Shown here piece after piece: positions 43,588 to 54,766 of a stretch of 64,000 nt of DNA. The DNA is taken from NCBI RefSeq assembly GCF_001955695.1, contig NZ_CP019236.1, positions 5,146,001 to 5,210,000 of the forward strand. Reading direction: 5' to 3'. Position numbers and translations under genes: made by a program. Under the pieces are notes generated by a model. That model had not been told where the DNA came from. It saw only the letters and a program-made list of their open reading frames with translations, and made no database searches. Position 1 is the first letter of the stretch. The number at the start of each line of letters is the position of its first letter. This DNA comes from Rhodoferax koreense. GTDB taxonomy: Bacteria; Pseudomonadota; Gammaproteobacteria; Burkholderiales; Burkholderiaceae_C.

Positions 43588-44814
43588 TCAATCGGCTTGC
43601 TTGCGCAGGAAGGCTGGAATCTCGTAGTCGTCCATGCCGCCCGAAGACAGCGCGTCCACGCGTGCGCTGGCCTGCGTGCGGTTCGGCGTGCGCCACACGG
43701 CCGGGCCGCGCAGCGAGTCGTAGTCGGGTGTCGCGACGCCCGTCCCGCCCAGGCCGGTGGCCATGCCACCGCCGAGGTTCGGGATCTGGTAGCCGACGTT
43801 GTCGGTGCCGGTGCGTTGCACCACCTGCAGCGGAGGCGCCGTGCGGCGCGCGCCCTGGCGGCTCAGGCCGGTGGCGACCACGGTCACGCGGATCTGGTCA
43901 CCCAGGCTGTCGTCGTAGGCCGTGCCGTAGATCACATGCGCGTCGGGCGAAGCGTAGGCGCGGATGGTGTTCATGGCCAGGCGCGATTCGTTCAGCTTCA
44001 GCGAACCCTTGGCGGCGGTGATCAGCACCAGCACGCCCTTGGCGCCCGACAGGTCGATGCCTTCGAGCAGCGGGCAGGCCACGGCCTGTTCGGCGGCGAT
44101 GCGCGCGCGGTCCGGGCCTTCGGCCACGGCCGTGCCCATCATGGCCTTGCCGGGTTCACCCATCACGGTGCGCACGTCTTCGAAGTCGACGTTCACATGG
44201 CCGGGCACGTTGATGATTTCGGCAATGCCGCCCACGGCGTTCTTCAGCACGTCGTTGGCATAGGCGAAGGCCTGGTCCTGCGTGACGTCTTCGCCCAGCA
44301 CTTCGAGCAGCTTCTCGTTGAGCACCACGATCAGCGAGTCGACGTTGGCTTCGAGCTCGGTCAGGCCGGTGTCGGCATTGGCCATGCGCTTCGGGCCTTC
44401 GAACTCGAAGGGCTTGGTGATCACGCCCACGGTCAGGATGCCCATTTCCTTGGCCACGCGGGCGATCACGGGCGCAGCGCCGGTGCCGGTGCCGCCGCCC
44501 ATGCCGGCGGTAATGAACAGCATGTGGGCGCCGGCGATCGCCGCGCGGATGTCGTCCACGGCGAGTTCCGCGGCCTCACGGCCCTTGTCGGGCTTGCTGC
44601 CCGCGCCCAGGCCGCTCTGGCCGAGCTGGATGGTCTTGTGCGCGACGCTGCGGCCCAGGGCCTGGGCGTCGGTGTTGGCGCTGATGAATTCCACGCCTTG
44701 CACGGCGCAGCCGATCATGTGTTCGACGGCATTGCCGCCGCCACCGCCGACGCCGATCACCTTGATCTGGGTGCCGAGGTTGAATTCTTCGACTTCAATC
44801 ATTTCGATAGGCAT
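43588..44814 (-). CDS. ftsZ: Cell division protein FtsZ
   Basis: This 408-residue tubulin homologue forms the cytokinetic ring. The GTP-binding signature GGGTGTG is at about 106-112. The T7 synergy-loop region and the N-terminal GVGGGGGNAVEHM are intact. A linker of about 60 residues (PPLQVVQRTGTDN onward) leads to the conserved C-terminal tail DDYEIPAFLRKQAD, which binds FtsA and ZipA. The start at 44814 is set by AGGAG six bases upstream (44821-44825); a frame start seven codons earlier lacks it. FtsZ lies 169 bases after ftsA, the largest gap in the cluster. Confidence 0.97.
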   Translation of the reverse strand: MPIEMIEVEEFNLGTQIKVIGVGGGGGNAVEHMIGCAVQGVEFISANTDAQALGRSVAHKTIQLGQSGLGAGSKPDKGREAAELAVDDIRAAIAGAHMLFITAGMGGGTGTGAAPVIARVAKEMGILTVGVITKPFEFEGPKRMANADTGLTELEANVDSLIVVLNEKLLEVLGEDVTQDQAFAYANDVLKNAVGGIAEIINVPGHVNVDFEDVRTVMGEPGKAMMGTAVAEGPDRARIAAEQAVACPLLEGIDLSGAKGVLVLITAAKGSLKLNESRLAMNTIRAYASPDAHVIYGTAYDDSLGDQIRVTVVATGLSRQGARRTAPPLQVVQRTGTDNVGYQIPNLGGGMATGLGGTGVATPDYDSLRGPAVWRTPNRTQASARVDALSSGGMDDYEIPAFLRKQAD

Positions 44815-44983
44815 GTTTTTCTCCTGATGTTCCATTAAGTGCAGTTGCTTGTTTTGAAGGGTTCGGTCTGGTCTTATTTTTTTGAAAGAGGCATCAACAC
44901 CTCCACGGGGGATGGCAGTGACGCCATCGCCCAGTCAGAAAAGGGGGGCTGCCGCGGGCGAGCCAGAGTTTGTCGTTCATGGC
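44815..44983 (-). promoter_or_regulatory. ftsA-ftsZ intergenic region
   Basis: The 169-base gap contains the ftsZ SD (minus-strand AGGAG at 44821-44825), an A/T-rich run (44874-44886) and an inverted repeat GATGGCAGTGACGCCATC (44911-44928). It is the place for a separate ftsZ promoter, which is known in other bacteria, but I cannot assign -35/-10 boxes with confidence. No gene-like frame longer than about 28 codons was seen. Confidence 0.45.
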
Positions 44984-46213
44984 CTAGAAGTTCCCCACGA
45001 ACCAGTCCTTGACCCGGCCGACGGCGGTCTTCATCGAGCCGTTTTTCTGCGCCACCTTGAAGCCGCGCAGGCGGCCGATGCGCGCTTCTTCGAGCAGGCC
45101 CATCACGGTGGCGGCGCGTGGCTGCGACACCATGTCGGACAAGGCGCCCGCATACTTGGGCACGCCGCGGCGCACCGGCTTGAGGAAGATGTCCTCCCCG
45201 AGTTCGACCATGCCCGGCATGATCACGCTGCCGCCGGTGAGCACGATGCCCGAGGACAGCACTTCTTCGAAGCCCGACTCACGGATCACCTGTTGCACCA
45301 GCGAATAGATTTCCTCGACACGCGGCTCGATCACGCCGGCCAGCGCCTGCTTGCTCAGCATGCGCGGGCCACGGTCGCCGAGGCCGGGCACTTCCACCTG
45401 CGCGTCGGGATCGGCCAGCAATTGCTTGGCATAGCCGCTTTCGACCTTGATGTCTTCCGCGTCCTTGGTCGGCGTGCGCAGCGCCATCGCGATGTCGCTG
45501 GTGATCAGGTCGCCGGCGATCGGGATCACGGCCGTGTGGCGGATCGCGCCGTTGGTGAAGATCGCCACGTCGGTGGTGCCGGCGCCGATGTCCACCAGCG
45601 CCACGCCGAGTTCGCGTTCGTCCTCGGTCAGCACCGAAAGACTGCTGGCCAGCGGGTTCAGCATCAGTTGGTCCACGTCCAGGCCGCAGCGGCGCACGCA
45701 CTTAATGATGTTCTCGGCCGCACTTTGCGCGCCGGTGACGATGTGCACCTTGGCTTCCAGGCGGATGCCGCTCATGCCGATCGGCTCCTTCACGTCCTGG
45801 CCATCGATCACGAATTCCTGCGGCTCGACCAGCAGCAGGCGCTGGTCGGTGCTGATGTTGATGGCCTTGGCCGTCTCGACCACGCGCGCCACGTCGGCGG
45901 CCGTGACCTCGCGGTCCTTCACCGCCACCATGCCGCTCGAATTGATGCCGCGGATGTGGCTGCCGGTGATGCCGGTGTAGACGTGCGAGATCTTGCAGTC
46001 GGCCATCAGCTCGGCCTCCTTCAGCGCGAGCTGGATGCTCTGCACCGTGGCGTCGATGTTGACCACCACGCCGCGCTTCAAGCCGTTGCTCGGCGCCACG
46101 CCGAAGCCGGCCAGCTTCAATTCACCGCCCGACATGACCTCGGCCACCACCACCATCACCTTGGCGGTGCCGATGTCGAGTCCGACGACCAGATCCTTGT
46201 ACTCTTTTGCCAT
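44984..46213 (-). CDS. ftsA: Cell division protein FtsA
   Basis: This 409-residue actin-fold protein tethers FtsZ to the membrane and recruits late division proteins. The phosphate-1 motif is in LVVGLDIGTAKVMVVV, the phosphate-2 motif is in VALVDIGAGTTDVAIF, and the adenosine motif is GIVLTGGSVIMPGM. The C-terminal amphipathic helix is VGRVKDWFVGNF. The start at 46213 gives the canonical MAKEYKDLVVGLDIG; the frame extends further upstream only as shadow of ftsQ. It is 32 bases after ftsQ. Confidence 0.96.
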   Translation of the reverse strand: MAKEYKDLVVGLDIGTAKVMVVVAEVMSGGELKLAGFGVAPSNGLKRGVVVNIDATVQSIQLALKEAELMADCKISHVYTGITGSHIRGINSSGMVAVKDREVTAADVARVVETAKAINISTDQRLLLVEPQEFVIDGQDVKEPIGMSGIRLEAKVHIVTGAQSAAENIIKCVRRCGLDVDQLMLNPLASSLSVLTEDERELGVALVDIGAGTTDVAIFTNGAIRHTAVIPIAGDLITSDIAMALRTPTKDAEDIKVESGYAKQLLADPDAQVEVPGLGDRGPRMLSKQALAGVIEPRVEEIYSLVQQVIRESGFEEVLSSGIVLTGGSVIMPGMVELGEDIFLKPVRRGVPKYAGALSDMVSQPRAATVMGLLEEARIGRLRGFKVAQKNGSMKTAVGRVKDWFVGNF

Positions 46214-46245
46214 AAGTGCGTCCTGTATTCCCGTATTCGTTCTGC

Positions 46246-47051
46246 TCAGTGCGTCGTTGTTGCTGTTTTCTTCTTGGGCGGCGGTGGTGCCGTCCCTGTG
46301 CTCACCCCGCGCATGCGCAACGCATAACCCTCGCCATACCGCAGGTCGGCGCGTTCCACCGCCTCGACCGTGCGCCCATATTGCCCCGCCACCTGGCTGA
46401 TGGTGGCGATGAAACGTTGTGCGCGCTGCACGATCTCGTCGCTCGTGCCGCGCCCGAGTTCGATCACCGCGCCGCCGTCGGTGGCCACGCGCCAGCCACC
46501 GCGGTTGCTCAGGTCCACCTCTTCCAGGCCCACGTCGAGCGGCTCGAACAGCGGCGCGAGCACGCGGTACATGCCCAGCACCTGGCCCGACTCCTCGGCC
46601 GGCCCGGTCAGGCGCGGCAGATCTTCGCGCTCGACCTCGTCCACGTTGGCCTCGAAGATCTCGCCGTAGTTGTTGAGCAGCCGCGACTCGCCTTCCGGCC
46701 CCCAATAGGCCGCCGCCTGGTGCTCCTGCAGGATCACGCGCAGGTGGTTGGGGAACTCGCGCCGCACCACGGCCTGACGCACCCAGGGCACGGTCTCGAA
46801 GGCGCTCTTGGTGGCGGCCAGGTCGATCGTGAAGAAGTTGCCGCGCACCTTGTTGGCGATGTTGGCGCGCAGCGTCAATGCGTTGTTGTGGCTGACTTCG
46901 CCCTGCACGGTGATGCCCGAGATGGTGAACATCGGCTGGCGCAGCGCCCACCACACGCCACTGGCCAGCAACAGCACGGCAAAGCCCAGGAACAGGACCG
47001 AAGCGGTCGCGTTCATGAGCTTGACGTCCGTCGGCACGGCCAGCTGGGGTC

Positions 47052-47055
<4 letters not shown>
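46246..47055 (-). CDS. ftsQ: Cell division protein FtsQ
   Basis: This 269-residue bitopic protein has a short cytoplasmic N-terminus, one TM at about 17-38 ([20 protein letters not shown]), a POTRA domain ([12 protein letters not shown] onward, about 42-112) and a beta domain (about 115-235). The tail ends with [12 protein letters not shown]. It links the FtsBL complex and the septal synthase within the divisome. The start overlaps the ddl stop (ATGA), so it is translationally coupled. Length fits beta-proteobacterial FtsQ. Confidence 0.93.
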
Positions 47056-48031
<976 letters not shown>

Positions 48032-48035
<4 letters not shown>

Positions 48036-49456
48036 TCTTCCACCGCCTGCAGCTCTTTTTTCGATAGCAGATCGACCAGCTTGCCGGGCACGGCGCCGAT
48101 CGAGCCCGCGCCCATGCACAACACCACGTCGCCGCCCTGTGCCGCGTCGAAGATGCTCTGCGGCATGGCGGCGATGTCGTCGACGAAGACCGGCTCCACG
48201 CGGCCGGCCACACGCAGGGCCCGTGCCAGCGCGCGGCCGTCGGCCGCGACGATCGGCGCTTCACCGGCCGCATAGACCTCGGACAGCAGCACGATGTCGG
48301 CCTCGCCGATGACCTTGACGAAATCCTCGAAGCAGTCGCGCGTGCGGCTGTAGCGGTGCGGCTGGAAGGCCAGCACCAGCCGCCGGCCCGGGAACGCGCC
48401 GCGCGCGGCGGCCAGCGTGGCCGCCATCTCCACCGGATGGTGGCCGTAGTCGTCGACCACGGTGAAGCTGCCGCCGTCGCGTGCCGTGCATTCGCCGTAG
48501 GCCTGGAAGCGCCGGCCCACGCCCTGGAAAGTGGCCAGCGCCCGCTGCACCGCCGCATCGGGCACGTTGAGTTCGACCGCCACGGCGATCGCCGACAGCG
48601 CATTCAACACGTTGTGCCGGCCAGGAAGGTTGAGCACGACGGCCAGGTCCGGCAGGGTCACGCCATTGCGCCGCTGCACGTTGAAATGCATCTGGCCGCC
48701 GACGGCGCGCACGTCGATCGCGCGCACCTGGGCACCCTCGTCGAAGCCATAGCTCGTGACCGGGCAGGTCACGTCGGGCAGGATCTCGCGGATCGCCGGG
48801 TCGTCGGTACACAGGATGGCCGTGCCGTAGAAGGGCATGCGGTGCAGGAAGTCGACGAAGGCCTTCTTCAGGTTGCCGAAATCGTGGCCGTAGGTCTCCA
48901 TGTGGTCGGCGTCGATGTTGGTCACCACCGCCATCACCGGCAGCAGGTGCAGGAAGGAGGCATCGGATTCGTCGGCCTCGACCACGATGTAGTCGCCGCT
49001 GCCCAGGCGCGCATTGGCACCGGCACTGTTGAGGCGGCCGCCGATGACGAAGGTCGGATCGAGCCCGGCCTCGACCAGCACGCTGGCCACCAGGCTGGTG
49101 GTCGTGGTCTTGCCGTGCGTGCCGGCGATGGCGATGCCCTGCTTCAGGCGCATCAGCTCGGCCAGCATCAGCGCGCGCGGCACGATGGGCACACGGTTCT
49201 CGCGCGCAGCCAGCACCTCGGGGTTGTCGGCCTTCACGGCCGTGGACGTGACGATGGCATCGGCACCTTGCACGTTCGCCGGGTCGTGGCCGACGAAGGT
49301 GTGGATGCCCAGCCCCGCGAGTCGGCGCAGCGTCGCGCTGTCGCTCTGGTCGGAGCCGGAGACGGTGTAGCCGAGCTTGTGGATCACTTCGGCGATGGCG
49401 GACATGCCCGAACCACCGATGCCCACGAAATGCAGATGACGGACGGCATGCTTCAT
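48032..49456 (-). CDS. murC: UDP-N-acetylmuramate--L-alanine ligase
   Basis: This 474-residue Mur ligase adds L-Ala to UDP-MurNAc. The N-domain has [16 protein letters not shown], the central domain has the ATP loop [11 protein letters not shown] and [15 protein letters not shown] (metal Glu), and the C-domain has [15 protein letters not shown] and FQPHRYSRT. The start overlaps the murG stop by the ATGA junction. The frame is open far upstream as shadow of murG. Length is normal for the family. Confidence 0.96.
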
Positions 49457-50517
49457 TTGGCTAGCTCCTCGCAGGCTGCGACCACGGCTTCGGTGGCGCC
49501 GATCTTTTGCATCTTCTTGGCTTTCAGGGCGCATTGCAGCAAGGTGCTGCGCTCCATTTTGTTGAGCATGGCCGCCAGCCCCACCGGGGTCAGCTCCTTT
49601 TGCGGGATCAACCAGCCGCCGCCCTGCTCGACGAGGAACCTGGCGTTGGTGGTCTGGTGGTCGTCCACCGCCGCGGGAAACGGCACGAACAGCGCGGCCA
49701 CGCCCACGGCGGCGAGTTCGGTCACGGTGCTGGCGCCGGCGCGACAGATCACCATGTCGGCCTCGGCATAGGCCCGGGCGGTGTCGTCGATGAAAGGCGT
49801 GAGTTCGGCCTGCACGCCGGCGTCGGCGTAGCTGGCGCGCAGTTCGTCGATCTGCTTGGCGCCGCTCTGGTGCAGCACGATCGGACGCCGGTCTTCGGGA
49901 ATCATGGCCAGGGCCTTGGGCACGGTGTCGTTGAGCGCACGCGCGCCCAGGCTGCCGCCCACCACGAGCAGCTTCAACGGCCCGCTGCGTCCGGCAAAAC
50001 GCTCGGCCGGGCCGGGCTGGCACAGGAACGGCGCGCGCAGCGGATTGCCGACCCACGCGGCCTTGGGCCAGACGTTGGGGAACGCAGTGAACACCCGGTC
50101 GGCCACGCCCGACAGCACCTTGTTGACCAGGCCGGGCACGGAGTTCTGTTCGTGCAGCACCAGCGACTTGCCGAGCAGTACGCCCATCATGCCGCCGGGG
50201 AACGCGATGTAGCCGCCCATGCTCAGCACCACGTCGGGCTGCACACGGCGCACCACCTTGATGCTTTGCCAGAAGGCGCGCAACAGCCGCAGCGGCAGCA
50301 GCGCCAGGGTCGCCAGGCTCTTGCCGCGCACGCCGGAGAAGTCGATGGCCTCGAAGGCGAAACCCCGCGGCGGCACGAGCTGGCTTTCCATGCTGCCGGG
50401 CACGCCCAGCCAGTGCACGCGCCAGCCACGTTCGCGCAGGGCCTCGGCCACGGCCAGGCCCGGGAAGATGTGCCCTCCCGTGCCGCCAGCCATGACGAGG
50501 GCGCAGTGTTGGGTCAT
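49453..50517 (-). CDS. murG: UDP-GlcNAc:undecaprenyl-PP-MurNAc-pentapeptide GlcNAc transferase
   Basis: This 354-residue GT-B glycosyltransferase makes lipid II from lipid I at the inner leaflet of the cytoplasmic membrane. G-loop 1 is [15 protein letters not shown], with a second glycine loop at [16 protein letters not shown]. The donor-binding stretch is [25 protein letters not shown], and the QN-motif [13 protein letters not shown] is present. The start at 50517 gives the canonical N-terminus; the 30 codons upstream have no family character. A 73-base gap separates it from ftsW, one of few gaps in the cluster. Confidence 0.95.
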   Translation of the reverse strand: MTQHCALVMAGGTGGHIFPGLAVAEALRERGWRVHWLGVPGSMESQLVPPRGFAFEAIDFSGVRGKSLATLALLPLRLLRAFWQSIKVVRRVQPDVVLSMGGYIAFPGGMMGVLLGKSLVLHEQNSVPGLVNKVLSGVADRVFTAFPNVWPKAAWVGNPLRAPFLCQPGPAERFAGRSGPLKLLVVGGSLGARALNDTVPKALAMIPEDRRPIVLHQSGAKQIDELRASYADAGVQAELTPFIDDTARAYAEADMVICRAGASTVTELAAVGVAALFVPFPAAVDDHQTTNARFLVEQGGGWLIPQKELTPVGLAAMLNKMERSTLLQCALKAKKMQKIGATEAVVAACEELAK

Positions 50518-50590
50518 GCCCTGCCTCCGTGCATCACTGCGCCGCCCACCACGTTCGCGGTGCTGCCCATTGGGGTGAAATCGGTGTGAC

Positions 50591-51847
50591 TCATGCGCGT
50601 ATCCCATGCATCAGTTGCCGATTTTCGAAGTCGATCCGCAACACCACGGCCAGCGCAATCAGGTTCCACAGGATCGCCGAGCCGCCGAAGCTCATCAGCG
50701 GCAGGGTCAGGCCCTTGGTCGGCAGCGCGCCCAGGTTCACGCCCATGTTGATGAAGGTCTGGAAACCCATCCAGATGCCGACGCCCTGCGCCACCAGGCC
50801 CGCGAACAGGCGGTCCAGCGCGATGGCCTGGCGGCCGATGTGCATGATCCGGCGGATCAGCCAGAAGAACAGGCCGATCACCACCACCATGCCGACCAGG
50901 CCGAATTCCTCGCCGATCACGGCCAGCAGGAAGTCGGTGTGGGCCTCGGGCAGCCAACTGAGCTTTTCGATGCTGCCGCCCAGCCCCACGCCGAAAATCT
51001 CACCGCGGCCGATGGCGATCAGCGAATGCGTGAGCTGGTAGCCCTTGCCCAGCGCATTGGTGTCGCTCCACGGATCGAGGTAGGCGAAGATGCGCGCCCG
51101 ACGGTAGTCGTTGAAGGCGATCATCAGGCAGAACGCGCCCGTGAGGATGGTGGCGATCAGGAAGAACATGCGCGCGTTCACGCCGCCCAGGAACAGGATG
51201 CCCATGGCGATCACGGCGATCACCATGAACGCACCCATGTCGGGTTCGGCCAGCAGCAGGATGCCGATCACGCCGACGGCCACGCCCATCGGCAACACGG
51301 CACGCCAGAAGTTTTCCTTCACGTCCATCTTGCGCACCATGTAGTCGGCGGCATACAGCACCACGGCGAACTTGGCCATCTCGGAGGGCTGGAAGTTCAT
51401 GATGCCCAGGGGCAGCCAGCGCCGCGCACCATAGACCACGCGGCCCACGCCAGGCACCAGCACCAGTACCAACAGGATCAGCGAAAACACGAACAGCCAC
51501 GGCGCCCAGCGCTCCCAGGTGCGCATGGGCACCTGGAAGGTGATCAGCGCGGCCACGAAGGCCACGCCGAGAAACGCGGCATGCCGGATCAGGAAGAAGT
51601 TGTGCGTGTAGTTGGCGAACCGCGGGTTGTCGGGCATGGCGATCGACGCGGAATACACCATCACCAGGCCCCAGGCCAGCAGCGCCACCGTGACCCACAG
51701 CAACGGCTGGTCGAAACCCTTCACGTGTTTGGGCTGGCTGGGCGTGCGCGAAAAGCTGCTTGCGCCCAGCCGCACCGGCAACGCATCGGCCGCGGCCTTG
51801 GGCAGGCCCTTGAACCAGCCGGCCCAGCGCATCGACTGGGCGCTCAT
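50591..51847 (-). CDS. ftsW: Septal peptidoglycan glycosyltransferase FtsW (SEDS)
   Basis: This 418-residue SEDS-family membrane polymerase has ten TM segments beginning near residue 50. The catalytic Asp region is in the large periplasmic loop that includes [21 protein letters not shown] and [15 protein letters not shown]. The C-terminal region has [16 protein letters not shown]. It polymerises lipid II at the septum with FtsI. The N-terminal 45 residues ([21 protein letters not shown] onward) are a cytoplasmic extension. Its ATG overlaps the murD stop. Confidence 0.94.
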   Translation of the reverse strand: MSAQSMRWAGWFKGLPKAAADALPVRLGASSFSRTPSQPKHVKGFDQPLLWVTVALLAWGLVMVYSASIAMPDNPRFANYTHNFFLIRHAAFLGVAFVAALITFQVPMRTWERWAPWLFVFSLILLVLVLVPGVGRVVYGARRWLPLGIMNFQPSEMAKFAVVLYAADYMVRKMDVKENFWRAVLPMGVAVGVIGILLLAEPDMGAFMVIAVIAMGILFLGGVNARMFFLIATILTGAFCLMIAFNDYRRARIFAYLDPWSDTNALGKGYQLTHSLIAIGRGEIFGVGLGGSIEKLSWLPEAHTDFLLAVIGEEFGLVGMVVVIGLFFWLIRRIMHIGRQAIALDRLFAGLVAQGVGIWMGFQTFINMGVNLGALPTKGLTLPLMSFGGSAILWNLIALAVVLRIDFENRQLMHGIRA

Positions 51848-53583
51848 CGCGTCTTCTCCATGGCGGCATCGAACATGGCTAGGTCATCGGCCAGCGCGTG
51901 CACGGCGTCGACGAAGACCTGCGCACGGTGCGCGTAGTCCTTGAACATGTCGAAACTGGCGCAGGCCGGCGACATCAGCACGGCGTCGCCGGCCTGCGCA
52001 CTTTCGCTGGCCAGGGTCACGGCTTCGGCCATCGAACCGGCTTCGTGCAGCGGCACGCCGGCAGCTTCGAGTGCGGCGCGGATCAACGGCGCGTCGCGGC
52101 CGATCAGCACCACGGCGCGCGCGTAGCGCAATACGGGCGCGGCCAGCGGTGCGAAGTCCTGGCCCTTGCCTTCGCCACCCAGGATCAGCACCACACGCCG
52201 CTCGGCGCCCAGGCCGTTGAGTGCCGCCACGGTGGCGCCGACGTTGGTGCCCTTGCTGTCGTCGAAATATTCCACGTCCTGCACGGTCGCGACCGGCTCC
52301 ACGCGGTGCGGCTCGCCGGTGTATTCGCGCAGACCGTACAGCACCGGCGCGAGCGCGCAGCCCGCGGCGACGGCCAATGCCAGGCCGGCGAGTGCGTTGA
52401 CGGCGTTGTGCCGGCCGCGGATGCGCAGCGCATCGGCCGGCATCAGGCGCTGGATGTGCAGGTCGTCAGCCGCCTCGCTGCGTTTGCGCTTGGTCTCGTC
52501 GGCCTCCATGGCGCGCACCAGCCAAGTCATGCCGTTGACGACTTCGAGACCGAAGTCACCGGGCCGCGTCGGCATGTCGCCGCCGAAGGTGACGTGGGCG
52601 CGGACCTGCGGCTTCTGCAGCTTGACCTTGATCGGCGCGGGCAACATGGCCATCACCGCCGGGTCTTCGCGGTTCAGCAGCATCAGGCCCCTGGCGCCGA
52701 ACACGCGCGCCTTGGCAGCGGTGTAGGCGGCCATGCTGCCGTGCCAGTCGAGGTGGTCCTGCGAGATGTTGAGCACGGTGCCGGCCGTGGGCTCGAAGGT
52801 GTTGGCGGCATCGAGCTGGAAGCTGGACAACTCCAGCACCCAGACCTGCGGCAGCGCGGCGAGGTCGTCACCGGCGGCATCGATGGCCGCGGCGAGCGTG
52901 TCGAGCAGCGTCGGGCCGATGTTGCCGGCCACGGCCACGGTCTTGCCGGCCCGCGCAATGAGTTGGCCGGTGAGTGACGTGACCGTGGTCTTGCCGTTGG
53001 TTCCGGTGATGCCGAGCACCACGGGGTGGTAGCCGGTGGGCTGCTTGGGCGCGGGCGGCTCGGGCAGCGGCGCGTTGTCGTCGTCCACCGGTGCATCGCC
53101 GTCGGCCTCGCCTTCGGGCAGGGGCTGGCCGTCGGCCTGTTCGAGTTCGGGGTCGTCGGCATCGGGTTGCGGCACCGGTTTCGTGCTTTCATCCGGCTCG
53201 GTCCACGCCTCGTCGGCCTGGATTTCGGATACAGGTGGCTGGGCCAGATCGGCCAGGGCCATGCCGAACAGATCGAGCTCGCCACCGACCGGCAGGCCGA
53301 TGGCGCGCGCGGCGTCGACCACCGGCGCGATGCTCTCGGGCGACAGGCCGGGGGACCGGTAGACGGCGCGGATTTCGGTGCCATGCACCAGCGCGGCATC
53401 GAACGGGCCGGCGATGAAGCGGACCGCGGACAGATCGCCTTGCAGCGCGGCCAGCTGCGGCGGCGCTTCGCGCGTGTCGGCCACGGTCACGACCGCGCCA
53501 TGGCGCGCGCACCAGCGGGCCATGGCCAGGCCGGAGGCGCCGAGGCCGAGGATCAGAACGTGGAGGTCTTGAAGATGGCGCAT
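51844..53583 (-). CDS. murD: UDP-N-acetylmuramoyl-alanine--D-glutamate ligase with acidic insertion
   Basis: This 579-residue Mur ligase adds D-Glu to UDP-MurNAc-L-Ala; the family norm is about 440-500. The N-domain ([18 protein letters not shown], then VGGELDLF), the ATP loop [14 protein letters not shown] at 191-204, ELSSFQLD at 251-258, [12 protein letters not shown] at 272-283, [16 protein letters not shown] at 389-404 and the C-terminal DDSKGTN are intact. Between the N-domain and the ATP loop, residues about 112-186 are an acidic, Pro-rich insert (for example [12 protein letters not shown] and [17 protein letters not shown]). A second charged insert ([16 protein letters not shown]) lies at about 360-375. 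Neither removes a catalytic motif. The start is the first in-frame ATG, near mraY by five bases. Confidence 0.93.
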   Translation of the reverse strand: MRHLQDLHVLILGLGASGLAMARWCARHGAVVTVADTREAPPQLAALQGDLSAVRFIAGPFDAALVHGTEIRAVYRSPGLSPESIAPVVDAARAIGLPVGGELDLFGMALADLAQPPVSEIQADEAWTEPDESTKPVPQPDADDPELEQADGQPLPEGEADGDAPVDDDNAPLPEPPAPKQPTGYHPVVLGITGTNGKTTVTSLTGQLIARAGKTVAVAGNIGPTLLDTLAAAIDAAGDDLAALPQVWVLELSSFQLDAANTFEPTAGTVLNISQDHLDWHGSMAAYTAAKARVFGARGLMLLNREDPAVMAMLPAPIKVKLQKPQVRAHVTFGGDMPTRPGDFGLEVVNGMTWLVRAMEADETKRKRSEAADDLHIQRLMPADALRIRGRHNAVNALAGLALAVAAGCALAPVLYGLREYTGEPHRVEPVATVQDVEYFDDSKGTNVGATVAALNGLGAERRVVLILGGEGKGQDFAPLAAPVLRYARAVVLIGRDAPLIRAALEAAGVPLHEAGSMAEAVTLASESAQAGDAVLMSPACASFDMFKDYAHRAQVFVDAVHALADDLAMFDAAMEKTR

Positions 53584-53587
53584 GGCT

Positions 53588-54766
53588 TCACCGCAGCTTC
53601 AAAGTGGACAAGCCGATCAGGCACAGCAGCATGGTGATGATCCAGAAGCGCACCACGACCTGCGTTTCCTTCCAGCCGCTTTTCTCGAAATGGTGGTGCA
53701 GCGGCGCCATCTTGAGGATGCGCCGGCCCTGCCCGAAGCGTTTCTTGGTGTACTTGAAATAGCTCACCTGCATCATCACCGACAGCGCCTCCACCACGAA
53801 GATGCCGCCCATGATGGACAACACGATCTCCTGGCGCACGATGACGGCGATGGTGCCGAGCGCGCCGCCGAGCGCAAGCGCGCCCACGTCGCCCATGAAC
53901 ACCTGCGCCGGGTGGGTGTTGAACCACAGGAAGGCCAGGCCGGCGCCGGCCGTGGCCGCGCAGAAGATCAGCAGCTCGCCCGAGCCCGGGATGTGCGGGA
54001 AGAACAGGTACCTGGAATACACCGAGCTGCCGGTCACGTAGGCGAACACGCCCAGCGCCGAGCCCACCATCACCACCGGCATGATGGCCAGGCCGTCCAG
54101 CCCGTCGGTCAGGTTCACCGCGTTGCTCGATCCGACGATCACCAGGTAGGTCATGATCACGAAGCCGAACACGCCCAGCGGATAACTCACTTCCTTGAAG
54201 AACGGCAGCTGCAGGCCGGCCTTGGGCGGCAGGTTCACGTCGAAGCCGGACTGCACCCAGCTGAAGAACAACTCCAGCACGCGCAGGTTCGAGCTCTCCG
54301 ATATGCTGAACACCAGGTAGAGCGCGGCCACCAGGCCGATCAGCGATTGCCACAGGTATTTCTCGCGCGAGCGCATGCCCTCCGGGTCCTTGTTGACCAC
54401 CTTGCGCCAGTCGTCGACCCAGCCGATGGCCCCGAAGCCCAGCGTGACCAGCAGCACGATCCAGACGAAGCGGTTGGAGAGGTCGAACCACAGCAGCGTG
54501 GAAATGGCGATGGACAGCAGGATCAGCACGCCGCCCATGGTTGGCGTGCCCTGCTTGGCCATGTGGCTCTCCATGCCGTAGCCGCGGATCGGCTGGCCGA
54601 CCTTGAGTTCGGCGAGCTTGCGGATCACCGCCGGGCCGGCCAGCAGACCGATCATCAAGGCGGTCACGGCGGCCATCACGGCGCGGAAGGTCAGGTACTG
54701 GAAGACGCGAAAGAACCCGAAGTCGGGTGAAAGGGTCTGCAGCCACTGGGCCAGGCTAAGCAGCAT
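53588..54766 (-). CDS. mraY: Phospho-N-acetylmuramoyl-pentapeptide transferase
   Basis: This 392-residue membrane enzyme has ten TM segments and makes lipid I. The metal and substrate motifs are [10 protein letters not shown] with a DDWRKV stretch (catalytic Asp pair around [10 protein letters not shown]), [11 protein letters not shown], and a late His-rich loop [16 protein letters not shown]. The C-terminus ends in IGLSTLKLR. It overlaps the murF stop by 11 bases at its start and ends five bases before the murD start. Confidence 0.95.
   Translation of the reverse strand: MLLSLAQWLQTLSPDFGFFRVFQYLTFRAVMAAVTALMIGLLAGPAVIRKLAELKVGQPIRGYGMESHMAKQGTPTMGGVLILLSIAISTLLWFDLSNRFVWIVLLVTLGFGAIGWVDDWRKVVNKDPEGMRSREKYLWQSLIGLVAALYLVFSISESSNLRVLELFFSWVQSGFDVNLPPKAGLQLPFFKEVSYPLGVFGFVIMTYLVIVGSSNAVNLTDGLDGLAIMPVVMVGSALGVFAYVTGSSVYSRYLFFPHIPGSGELLIFCAATAGAGLAFLWFNTHPAQVFMGDVGALALGGALGTIAVIVRQEIVLSIMGGIFVVEALSVMMQVSYFKYTKKRFGQGRRILKMAPLHHHFEKSGWKETQVVVRFWIITMLLCLIGLSTLKLR

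Noticed and set aside
43597..44838. A 413-residue plus-strand frame over ftsZ
   Set aside because: It is exactly antisense to a complete FtsZ and has the His/Gly/Ala composition of a shadow frame.
50518..50607. A 30-codon extension of MurG toward ftsW
   Set aside because: The sequence ([21 protein letters not shown]) has no family match, while [16 protein letters not shown] is a canonical MurG start.
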